From: Alkaliphilus sp.
GTDB taxonomy: Bacteria > Bacillota > Clostridia > Peptostreptococcales > Thermotaleaceae
Reading direction: 5' to 3'
Assembly: GCA_018335765.1 (NCBI GenBank)
Contig: JAGXRU010000166.1
Location: forward strand, 1-7,085
DNA length: 7,085 nucleotides
Made by a program: the position numbers and the translations under genes. The notes below the pieces were generated by a model. The model saw nothing but the letters and a program-made list of their open reading frames with translations. It had not been told where the DNA came from and did no database searches. Shown one piece after another: positions 1 to 4,845 of the stretch; the stretch's first letter is position 1; the number at the start of each line of letters is the position of its first letter.

Positions 1-139
1 TCACACTTATTTTTTGTGTGGTTTTCTGACTCTTTTCAAAAAACTCCCAGGCTTTATCAACTACAATCTTCAAATCATCTTCTATAATGTATGACAATAC
101 TTTTTCCTCTATATCGAATTGAAAATCTTCTAGATTCAT
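1..139 (-). CDS. Hypothetical protein, N-terminal fragment cut by window edge
   Basis: An open frame of 46 codons starts with ATG at 139 and runs off the left edge without a stop. An AAGGAGA ribosome site lies 7 nt upstream, and a strong promoter sits 36-64 nt upstream of the start, so this is very likely a real gene. The visible protein begins MNLEDFQFDIEEKVLSYIIE and continues as an acidic, amphipathic segment (a DDLKIVVDKAWEFFEKSQK stretch). It has no signal peptide or membrane segment, so the product is probably soluble. I do not recognise the family, and most of the gene may lie outside the window. It is transcribed in the same direction as the methyltransferase-like gene to its right, but a terminator and its own promoter separate them. 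Confidence 0.72.
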   Translation of the reverse strand, partial: MNLEDFQFDIEEKVLSYIIEDDLKIVVDKAWEFFEKSQKTTQKISV

Positions 140-174
140 TTCTATTCTCCTTATAAATATAGCATGATTAGGTG

Positions 175-203
175 ATTATAACACTATTATATCCCAACAT
201 CAA
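175..203 (-). promoter_or_regulatory. Sigma-A-type promoter for the left-edge gene
   Basis: Reading the minus strand, TTGATG (198-203) is followed by a 17-bp spacer and a perfect TATAAT (175-180). A TG one base before the -10 gives an extended -10 (TGTTATAAT). Transcription would start near 168, leaving a leader of about 29 nt that contains the AAGGAGA ribosome site. This is among the best promoters in the window. Confidence 0.72.
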
Positions 204-207
204 CCAA

Positions 208-221
208 TTGATAATTATCAA
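208..221. promoter_or_regulatory. Perfect 14-bp palindrome, possible operator
   Basis: TTGATAATTATCAA is a perfect palindrome lying 4 bp upstream of the -35 box of the left-edge gene's promoter. A symmetric AT-rich site in this position is typical of a dimeric regulator's binding site. The core resembles half-sites of Fur-type boxes, but it is too short to assign. It may be coincidental in such AT-rich DNA. The regulator is unknown. Confidence 0.35.
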
Positions 222-250
222 AAAAATTTCAACTGGCAACCACGTTCTTT

Positions 251-277
251 CATAAATTAAAGCCAGAGATCCTGGCT
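251..277 (-). terminator. Rho-independent terminator of the methyltransferase-like gene
   Basis: The arms AGCCAG (261-266) and CTGGCT (272-277) form a 6-bp perfect stem around a 5-nt loop. On the minus strand the stem is followed by TTAATTT. The stem begins immediately after the stop codon of the truncated methyltransferase-like gene, so transcription appears to end exactly where that shortened gene ends. The T-tract is interrupted, so strength is probably moderate. Confidence 0.6.
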
Positions 278-874
278 CTAAATCACATTCTCTTCATTTT
301 CCATCCTTAAGATATATTGAAAAGCGGGAGCAACTCTATAAAAATCTTCCAAAGCAAGTTCTTCTCTCATCTCCATTGAATAAAGTTTTTTGAATAAATG
401 GCTGATATCAATTCTTGACAATTCTGAGAAATCAATGTTTTTATAGTAATTAATAAGATATTCTGCTAGATCATTGTCAATTTCAAAAATGTCATAATCA
501 CTATATTTAAATAATTCTCTTATCTTTTTATTTGAATCAGCTTGTATATCTCTTATTGATATTATATACAAGATTTGATAATCGTCTTTCAAATTTTTTA
601 CTATCTTAGACCATTTTTCTAACCCAGATAAGTTTGTTTTTGGAATTACATATCTGTTATCCTCTAGATACTTTAGAAGAACAAATTTAGCACAATGATT
701 ATAATAGGACTTCTCAAGAAAAAGACTGCTCCATTTATCATTATCTATATCGTTATTTAATCGACTATCTATTTTCATTTTTTTTAATATCCCTCTGTTT
801 TCATATTTGTATTTAGTGGCGAATAATAGAATAAACTCCATTAATCCTTCAAAAATGATACTAACTCTATCCAT
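278..874 (-). CDS. Stand-alone N-terminal domain of an N6-adenine DNA methyltransferase (truncated?)
   Basis: The 198-aa product looks like the helical region that precedes the catalytic core in large N6-adenine DNA methyltransferases of restriction or phage-defence systems. A YYNHCAKFVLLKYLEDN segment (about residues 57-73) matches the 'hCa..LL.K.led' helix of those enzymes. The C-terminal IDFSEL..DISHLFKKLYS...EELALEDFY..AP.FQYIL region corresponds to their 'iDFs.i..DiLG.lYe.yl...eR..LGeFYTP.evv.yIL' junction. The protein ends about 20 residues later. The SAM-binding motif (DPxxGSG) and the catalytic NPPY are absent, and the FYTP motif itself is changed to FYRVAP. It therefore cannot methylate DNA alone. 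The ATG at 874 is chosen because GGAGGG lies 7 nt upstream; a TTG at 904 in the same frame has no such site. The frame is intact and is followed directly by a terminator. It may be a decayed gene remnant or a retained free domain. The assignment rests on remembered motif similarity, not a search. Confidence 0.6.
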   Translation of the reverse strand: MDRVSIIFEGLMEFILLFATKYKYENRGILKKMKIDSRLNNDIDNDKWSSLFLEKSYYNHCAKFVLLKYLEDNRYVIPKTNLSGLEKWSKIVKNLKDDYQILYIISIRDIQADSNKKIRELFKYSDYDIFEIDNDLAEYLINYYKNIDFSELSRIDISHLFKKLYSMEMREELALEDFYRVAPAFQYILRMENEENVI

Positions 875-893
875 AAAATCCCTCCTTCGCTCT

Positions 894-904
894 TTGATAA
901 TCAA
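894..904. promoter_or_regulatory. Short palindrome TTGATAATCAA upstream of the methyltransferase-like gene
   Basis: This perfect 11-nt palindrome (TTGAT, central A, ATCAA) lies 19 bp upstream of the ATG of the methyltransferase-like gene, between any promoter and the ribosome site. It shares its half-site with the 14-bp palindrome at 208-221, which lies upstream of the next minus-strand gene. That suggests, weakly, a common regulator. Chance occurrence is quite possible at this base composition. Confidence 0.22.
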
Positions 905-988
905 GCTGTAATCTTAATACATACTATTCCAGCCTGTCTTTTTTGTGTTTATAAATGAAAAAGAGCATCACTTATGGAAAAAATCGTG

Positions 989-994
989 TATAAT
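989..994 (+). promoter_or_regulatory. Candidate -10 box for the 156-aa hypothetical gene
   Basis: A perfect TATAAT lies 41 nt upstream of the GTG start, in the divergent gap between the methyltransferase-like gene and this gene. No convincing -35 sequence is found at 16-18 bp; the best I see is GCATCA at 965-970. The promoter may depend on an activator or on an alternative sigma factor. Confidence 0.4.
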
Positions 995-1035
995 AATATT
1001 ATTCATAAAACCACAGAAACAAGAGGAGGATTTGT

Positions 1036-1506
1036 GTGGCAAAAATCATAGAATTGTCTGAATACAAAAAAAATAAGCACAATAAACCAACGTCTAACCC
1101 GAAAAATAATTTGGTATTATTTTATGAATTAAATGAAGGAATACACAACTTAGCTCTTAAAAATCAAGATATTATTGTAACAAATGCAAAGGAATATTTA
1201 TTAGACAGCTACTATAATAAACTTAATAAGCTTATTCTAAAAGAATGTGAATACTCCTTTGATACATTCTTAATTGAACATCTTGACCTTACATTACCAT
1301 TTACTATTAAACATAGCGTTCAATTTTCTCGGAACCACTATTTAAGCATGATTTCTGACCATGACTGGTCAAACATTGTTGATATTATTGTTAGAACAAG
1401 CTTAATCTCTTATTATCATTTATCAAATGATATGGAGCCCTATGAGATGGCAATTGATTACACTTGGACAAGTGTTACTGTTGATTTGCCTAATCTATCA
1501 AAGTGA
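1036..1506 (+). CDS. Hypothetical protein, 156 aa, unrecognised
   Basis: I do not recognise this family. The start is GTG, supported by AGGAGG ending 6 nt upstream; the protein opens MAKIIELSEYKKNK. Residues about 9-26 are a polar, basic, Asn/Pro-rich linker. The remainder is a compact, probably alpha-helical region rich in Tyr, Asn and Leu, with an aromatic C-terminal part (HDWSNIVDIIV, YYHLSND, IDYTWTSV). There is no signal peptide, membrane helix or Cys pair, so it is probably cytoplasmic. The gene is monocistronic by layout: it has its own -10 box upstream and a strong terminator directly downstream. It lies divergently from the methyltransferase-like gene, which could imply a shared accessory region, but nothing in the sequence shows a functional link. 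Confidence 0.75.
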   Translation: MAKIIELSEYKKNKHNKPTSNPKNNLVLFYELNEGIHNLALKNQDIIVTNAKEYLLDSYYNKLNKLILKECEYSFDTFLIEHLDLTLPFTIKHSVQFSRNHYLSMISDHDWSNIVDIIVRTSLISYYHLSNDMEPYEMAIDYTWTSVTVDLPNLSK

Positions 1507-1552
1507 CTAAATGGTAAATCTTTTAAAAAAACTTTAAATTGACATTTCATTG

Positions 1553-1581
1553 AGCTATTCAATTATGGATAGCTTTTTTTT
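1553..1581 (+). terminator. Rho-independent terminator of the 156-aa gene
   Basis: AGCTATTC (1553-1560) pairs with GGATAGCT (1567-1574), an 8-bp stem with one G-T wobble and a 6-nt loop. It is followed by an unbroken run of eight T (1574-1581). It ends transcription of the 156-aa gene. It also shows that the frame open from 1550 is not coding in its first part, because those bases are this terminator. Confidence 0.85.
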
Positions 1582-1608
1582 GTTACAAAAAAGCAGTTCA
1601 GATATTAA
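1580..1608 (+). promoter_or_regulatory. Candidate promoter for the membrane-anchored hypothetical gene
   Basis: TTGTTA (1580-1585) and TATTAA (1603-1608) are separated by 17 bp; each matches 4 of 6 consensus bases. Initiation near 1615 would give a leader of about 25 nt carrying the GAGGTG ribosome site. It abuts the preceding terminator, consistent with a separate transcription unit. Confidence 0.38.
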
Positions 1609-1630
1609 AAATCTTAACATATATTTTATA

Positions 1631-1638
1631 GAGGTGAT
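1631..1638 (+). promoter_or_regulatory. Ribosome binding site that decides the start of the following gene
   Basis: GAGGTGAT is an 8-base match to the 16S anti-Shine-Dalgarno complement. It overlaps the in-frame ATG at 1637, leaving only 2 nt after GAGG, which is too close for that codon. The GTG at 1643 lies 8 nt after GAGG, which is normal spacing. Confidence 0.55.
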
Positions 1639-1642
1639 GAAG

Positions 1643-2626
1643 GTGTTGAGAAAATTATTTCTGTTACTATTTCTTTTTTTAGTGTCTATCATTTTATTAG
1701 ATGAATTCTTTACAACACACCAGTACGTAAATACTTTTAAATCTTTCATGGTGCCAGAATCTAGAATTTCTGAATCTATACTTGAGGATTTAAATAGTGA
1801 TGATTATTTAAAAAGCGAAAATGCCACCTATACAATTATCCGTACTACATTGATGAATTTAGGATATGAGCAATGGTTAGATTATTTAAGTTACATTGAT
1901 TTGAAAGTTTATAAAGACAACATAATGCAAGATAATAATAACGAACTCCTTGTCGTTCTTAATCTGACTAAGAATTCTGCCGTTATCGCAGTTTATACAA
2001 GCATTGATAAGGAATATAAATATGTAAAAGCTTTGGATGGAATACTTCCCGTACAGAATATTAGCTTTATTGAAGTACCCCATGATAATTTAAAATTATT
2101 ACAGGTTGAACAATTGATAGATGAAAGGTTAGGCGCCTTTTACATCGAAGAATTTATCGAGATTTTTTTATGTGCTGAAGATGAATTCAAAAGTGTCTGG
2201 AAGAAAACAAAGGTTCTTGAAGAGATCTATAATCAGCAATGGATAGACCCTCAGTCTAGCAATGACCAATGGATCAAAATCATAGAAAACAACACCATAG
2301 ACATTCTTAATGAGAATGCTGTCACAATAAATGTAATAATGAATAGGAAAAAATTAACTGCAGTAAAAGACACGATACCTTTTGAAGATGAGTTTTCACA
2401 AGTAGAAGAGTTAGTCACTGAAGAGAATTACTACTGGAGCCCAAAATATCAACATTTTATTTTATTTGAAGGTATTGTGAGGGAATCAACACAACCTGTG
2501 GCTGTAATAAAGGATACAACCATCTGGAAAGAATCCTTCTTAGGTTTGGAATCAAACAATTATATTATTAAAACATCTGAAGGCAAAATATCATACATAG
2601 ACAAATCATTCATAATAAAACCATAA
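1643..2626 (+). CDS. Membrane-anchored extracytoplasmic protein, about 327 aa, unrecognised
   Basis: The family is not one I can name. From the GTG at 1643 the protein begins with a short basic patch (LRK) and a very hydrophobic helix (residues about 5-19, LFLLLFLFLVSIILL). This is an uncleaved signal or single-pass anchor without a lipobox Cys. About 300 polar residues follow and should lie outside the membrane. This part alternates beta-rich strands (ELLVVLNLT, SAVIAVYTS) with helical stretches and acidic segments, and contains an LLVVLNLTKNSAVIAVY core and a WIDP...WIKIIEN element. The frame is open back to 1550, but that extension overlaps a terminator. ATG 1637 is the alternative start, with poorer ribosome-site spacing. 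It is probably a stand-alone transcription unit. No clear terminator follows within the next 220 bp. Confidence 0.72.
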   Translation: MLRKLFLLLFLFLVSIILLDEFFTTHQYVNTFKSFMVPESRISESILEDLNSDDYLKSENATYTIIRTTLMNLGYEQWLDYLSYIDLKVYKDNIMQDNNNELLVVLNLTKNSAVIAVYTSIDKEYKYVKALDGILPVQNISFIEVPHDNLKLLQVEQLIDERLGAFYIEEFIEIFLCAEDEFKSVWKKTKVLEEIYNQQWIDPQSSNDQWIKIIENNTIDILNENAVTINVIMNRKKLTAVKDTIPFEDEFSQVEELVTEENYYWSPKYQHFILFEGIVRESTQPVAVIKDTTIWKESFLGLESNNYIIKTSEGKISYIDKSFIIKP

Positions 2627-2851
2627 AAACCTCGTTAGCAGATAAGTTTCATTATGTTTTTTTAATATTTAATAAATTATTCATTTCTAATCAGAGAATG
2701 AAAACGCATGACTAGAAACCCGTTTTATGATAATGTTTATTTAAAAGAATTTCATACAAAACTCATCTGAATCCAAAAATTTTTAGATCCATATTATTAT
2801 GCTTTAACTGAAATTGATTAGATTTTATTACAGGAAGGTGGGAACTTCATA

Positions 2852-3115
2852 ATGAATAAACATTATAAGTTTTTCCAAAATAGCCGTTGCGAGTATTTCC
2901 CTTGTCATAAAGTGGCAAAAGATAGTAGCTTTAATTGTTTGTTTTGTTATTGTCCACTTTATGTTCTAAAAAAAGACTGTGGAGGAAATTTTAAATATAA
3001 TGATAAAAATATAAAAGACTGTAGCCAGTGCATAGTCCCTCACACAGAAAATTCATATGACTATATAATGTCGAAAATAAAAGAGGTAGTGAAGTTAGGA
3101 AGTATAAATGATTAA
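2852..3115 (+). CDS. Cysteine-rich small-domain protein (zinc-finger-like)
   Basis: The 87-aa protein matches the cysteine-rich small domain family (Pfam Cys_rich_small type). An FFQNSRCEYFPCH motif (residues 7-19) comes first, then FNCLFCYCPLY (27-37), DC (42-43), and a closing DCSQC..PH (56-64). Cys 13, 18, 29, 32, 34, 43, 57 and 60 plus His19 and His64 are plausible metal ligands, for zinc or possibly an iron-sulfur cluster. In the family this domain occurs alone or fused to cobalamin-pathway enzymes, but its biochemical role is not established. The ATG at 2852 is preceded by GGAAGGTGG at suitable spacing. It lies 20 nt upstream of the homoserine dehydrogenase gene on the same strand, so the two are probably cotranscribed. 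I see no clear promoter and no cobalamin-riboswitch consensus in the 225-bp gap upstream. Confidence 0.85.
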   Translation: MNKHYKFFQNSRCEYFPCHKVAKDSSFNCLFCYCPLYVLKKDCGGNFKYNDKNIKDCSQCIVPHTENSYDYIMSKIKEVVKLGSIND

Positions 3116-3135
3116 GATATTATGAGAGGTGTTTA

Positions 3136-4182
3136 ATGATGCACAAAAGAAAATTAAATATTTGCTTGATTGGATTTGGAAATGCTGGCAAAGAGTTCTG
3201 TAGTTTGCTCATAAACAAAAGAGAACATATTTTGGAACTAACAGGATTTGACCTTGAAATTAGAGTAATAGCGACAAAAACAAAGGGTTCCTTAATAAAT
3301 ATGCAAGGTATAGATCTTCAGAAAGCACTAGATGAGATAGATCTCTTGGGCAGATTTGATAAAAAAAATCTCTCCTTTACCCAATGTAGTAGCTTGGATT
3401 TGATACAACAATCAAAAGCAGATATACTAATTGAATTAAGCACATTGTCTATAGCAGATGGTCAACCCGCCATTAAACACATTGAAACAGCTTTTCAAAA
3501 CGGCTCTCATGTTATCACTGCAAATAAAGGTCCTCTAGCATGGGCATATAGTAAGCTTAAGGATATGTCTCAGAATAACAATCTTCAATTTCTGCATGAA
3601 ACAACGGTAATGGATGGTGCTCCTGTATTTAATTTAGTAAAAGAAACACTGCTAGGTTGTACAATCTTATCCTTCAAAGGTATTCTAAATTCAACAACCA
3701 ATTTTGTTCTTGAACAAATGGAAAAAGGCTATAGTCTTGATCAGTCCATAAAAGAAGCGCAATCAAAAGGTTTTGCAGAAGCAGATCCTTCGTTAGATAT
3801 TGATGGATGGGATGCTGCTACTAAAACAGCAGTCTTAGCAAATGTTCTTATGGGAGCTAATCTTACCCCCATGGATATAGATAGAACCGGAATATCTCAT
3901 ATTACTCTTGATGATGTTTTTTCTGCAAAGGAAAAGAATAAAAAAATCAAGCTCGTCTGCGAGGGCTTCATGGATGGAACAACTGTAATTGGTAAAGTTC
4001 ATCCAGTTCTTATTGACGGTACAGATATTTTTAGTAATATAGATGGAACTTCTTCTATATTGACCCTAAGGTCTGATCTTATGGCCTCTATAAGCATGGT
4101 CGAACAAAATCCCAAAATACAACAAACAGCTTATGGGATATATAGTGATTTACTAACTCTGCTAAAACATTTAAGAACCTAA
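3136..4182 (+). CDS. hom: Homoserine dehydrogenase, short form without ACT domain
   Basis: Predicted to reduce aspartate semialdehyde to homoserine with NAD(P)H in the cytoplasm, on the shared route to threonine and methionine. A Rossmann fold opens the protein (GFGNAG, residues 13-18). HVITANKGPLA (125-135) holds the conserved Lys131. NSTTNFVL (185-192) and GFAEADPSLDIDGWDAATK (212-230) hold Glu215, Asp226 and Lys230, which by motif alignment match the substrate-binding and proton-relay residues of characterised homoserine dehydrogenases. At 348 aa it ends shortly after the catalytic domain. The C-terminal ACT domain that gives threonine feedback inhibition in many Firmicute enzymes is missing. 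ATG 3136 follows AGAGG by 6 nt; ATG 3139 is equally possible. The gene follows the Cys-rich small-domain gene and has no thrB, thrC, asd or metA neighbour here, so it may be a second paralogue with a specialised role. Confidence 0.88.
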   Translation: MMHKRKLNICLIGFGNAGKEFCSLLINKREHILELTGFDLEIRVIATKTKGSLINMQGIDLQKALDEIDLLGRFDKKNLSFTQCSSLDLIQQSKADILIELSTLSIADGQPAIKHIETAFQNGSHVITANKGPLAWAYSKLKDMSQNNNLQFLHETTVMDGAPVFNLVKETLLGCTILSFKGILNSTTNFVLEQMEKGYSLDQSIKEAQSKGFAEADPSLDIDGWDAATKTAVLANVLMGANLTPMDIDRTGISHITLDDVFSAKEKNKKIKLVCEGFMDGTTVIGKVHPVLIDGTDIFSNIDGTSSILTLRSDLMASISMVEQNPKIQQTAYGIYSDLLTLLKHLRT

Positions 4183-4236
4183 TAATTTCCAGTGACCAAT
4201 ACCTATATATCTCACAGTTGCATCAAGTCATTTATT

Positions 4237-4268
4237 AAAAAAGAAAAGACCTGCGCTCAGTGCAGATC
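4237..4268 (-). terminator. Terminator of csp, probably bidirectional (also serving hom)
   Basis: GACCTGCGC (4248-4256) and GTGCAGATC (4260-4268) form a stem around a short loop. On the minus strand the stem has 7 bp (one G-T wobble) before an A/C mismatch near the loop, and it is followed by TTTTCTTTTTT (4247-4237), an excellent T-tract for csp. On the plus strand the same hairpin is followed by AATTTCTTATAATC, so it may also stop transcription arriving from the convergent homoserine dehydrogenase gene. Confidence 0.75.
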
Positions 4269-4319
4269 AATTTCTTATAATCTTTTATTTCAGTATATAT
4301 TCACATACGGAATTTCCGA

Positions 4320-4520
4320 TTATAGTTTTACAACATTAGCAGCTTGAGGTCCTCTAGCTCCTTCAACTACTTCGAATTCAACTTTCTGTCCTTCTTCTAG
4401 TGCTTTGTAACCATCAGATTGAATTGCAGAAAAATGCACAAACACATCATTTTCTCCTTCAACTGAAATAAATCCAAAGCCTTTTTCAGAATTAAACCAC
4501 TTTACTATACCTTTTTTCAT
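4320..4520 (-). CDS. cspA: CspA-family cold-shock protein
   Basis: This is a complete single cold-shock domain of 66 aa, the normal length for the family. Such proteins bind single-stranded RNA and DNA and melt RNA structure during cold shock or stationary phase. MKKGIVKWFNSEKGFGFI carries the RNP1 motif (KGFGFI, residues 13-18), VFVHFSAI carries RNP2 (26-30), and the protein ends in GPQAANVVKL as usual. The ATG at 4520 is preceded by AGGAGG at 7 nt spacing. The frame stays open upstream to 4607, but those codons (CCC-rich, NSCCCNHL) do not belong to the family and are leader. A promoter 212-240 nt upstream implies a leader of about 205 nt, long like many csp leaders. The symbol indicates the family only; which paralogue it is (cspA, B, C or D) cannot be decided. 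Confidence 0.95.
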   Translation of the reverse strand: MKKGIVKWFNSEKGFGFISVEGENDVFVHFSAIQSDGYKALEEGQKVEFEVVEGARGPQAANVVKL

Positions 4521-4587
4521 TCCATTTCCTCCTTTAAAAACACATTTTAGATGATTGCAACAGCAACTATTAAAATTAATTAAATAA

Positions 4588-4688
4588 GGGCTTTGCCCGT
4601 CATTCAACGGTTTCAGTTGGAGATTTAACTCCCGCTGAAAAAATTAAATGACACCCGCCGCCTATAGAGGCGGGGGACATCTTAATTT
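4588..4688. ncRNA. Compact multi-hairpin element in the csp leader; solo IS200/IS605-type end or leader RNA
   Basis: Four adjacent inverted repeats pack into 101 nt. They are GGGC/GCCC around TTT (4588-4598); CCGT/ACGG (4597-4610, sharing two bases with the first); a hairpin TTTCAG-GGAG/CTCC-CTGAAA with a 2x2 internal loop (4611-4640); and a long hairpin with outer arms AAATTAAATG and CATCTTAATTT (4641-4688, one bulge) enclosing the GC-rich stem CCGCCT-ATAG-AGGCGG (4658-4673). Its GC content is far above its surroundings, suggesting an origin apart from them. Read on the minus strand it lies inside the predicted csp 5' leader. Read on the plus strand, the run of hairpins ending in a GC-rich stem-loop and a short AT tail resembles right ends / guide-RNA scaffolds of IS200/IS605 (TnpB) elements. 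No tnpA or tnpB is present. The choice between these readings is open. Confidence 0.45.
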
Positions 4689-4731
4689 AGTTATAATACC
4701 AAACAGCCTTCTAATTAATTTTATCACTCAT

Positions 4732-4760
4732 AATTTACTATATTTTCATATGTTTGTCAA
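4732..4760 (-). promoter_or_regulatory. Sigma-A-type promoter of csp
   Basis: On the minus strand, a perfect TTGACA (4755-4760) is followed by 17 bp and TAAATT (4732-4737, 4 of 6 matches). The start site would be near 4725, giving a csp leader of about 205 nt that spans the structured element. Confidence 0.65.
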
Positions 4761-4786
4761 TAGTTCAGAAGTAATCGAAGATTCAG

Positions 4787-4835
4787 AAATCAGCACTAAT
4801 CAATAGCATAAAATACTATTGATTAGTGCTGATTT
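4787..4835. repeat. Perfect 20-bp inverted repeat with 9-nt loop
   Basis: The left arm (4787-4806, containing CAGCACTAATCAATAG) and right arm (4816-4835) are exact reverse complements over 20 bp, with a 9-nt AT-rich loop. It begins 10 bp beyond the stop codon of the activase-related gene and ends 26 bp upstream of the csp -35 box. As RNA it would be a long stable hairpin protecting or ending the activase transcript. However, no T-run follows it on the minus strand, where CTGAATCTTC follows, so it is not a standard terminator there. On the plus strand a T-rich stretch begins a few bases downstream. It could also be a small palindromic mobile repeat. Confidence 0.8.
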
Positions 4836-4845
4836 GATCAAATTT

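Noticed and set aside
1539..1567. TTGACA at 1539-1544 as a promoter for the membrane-anchored gene
   Set aside because: The sequence 16-18 bp downstream (AATTATG) is a poor -10 and lies within the terminator hairpin; TTGTTA/TATTAA at 1580-1608 fits better.
1555..1749. Minus-strand open frame of 64 codons opposite the start of the membrane-anchored gene
   Set aside because: It overlaps a strong plus-strand terminator and the anchor helix of the coding gene and has no ribosome site; it is a shadow frame.
1886..2083. Minus-strand open frame of 65 codons inside the membrane-anchored gene
   Set aside because: It lies entirely antisense to a longer, better supported gene and resembles no family.
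2627..2851. Possible riboswitch (cobalamin or S-box type) upstream of the Cys-rich/hom operon
   Set aside because: A riboswitch would suit these genes, but I find no conserved B12-box or S-box core. Only a weak bulged hairpin at 2680-2702 and a ribosome site are visible.
4521..4607. N-terminal extension of the cold-shock protein
   Set aside because: The family is 65-70 residues long and begins at the MKKGIVKWF methionine, which has a perfect AGGAGG site; the extra residues come from the structured leader.
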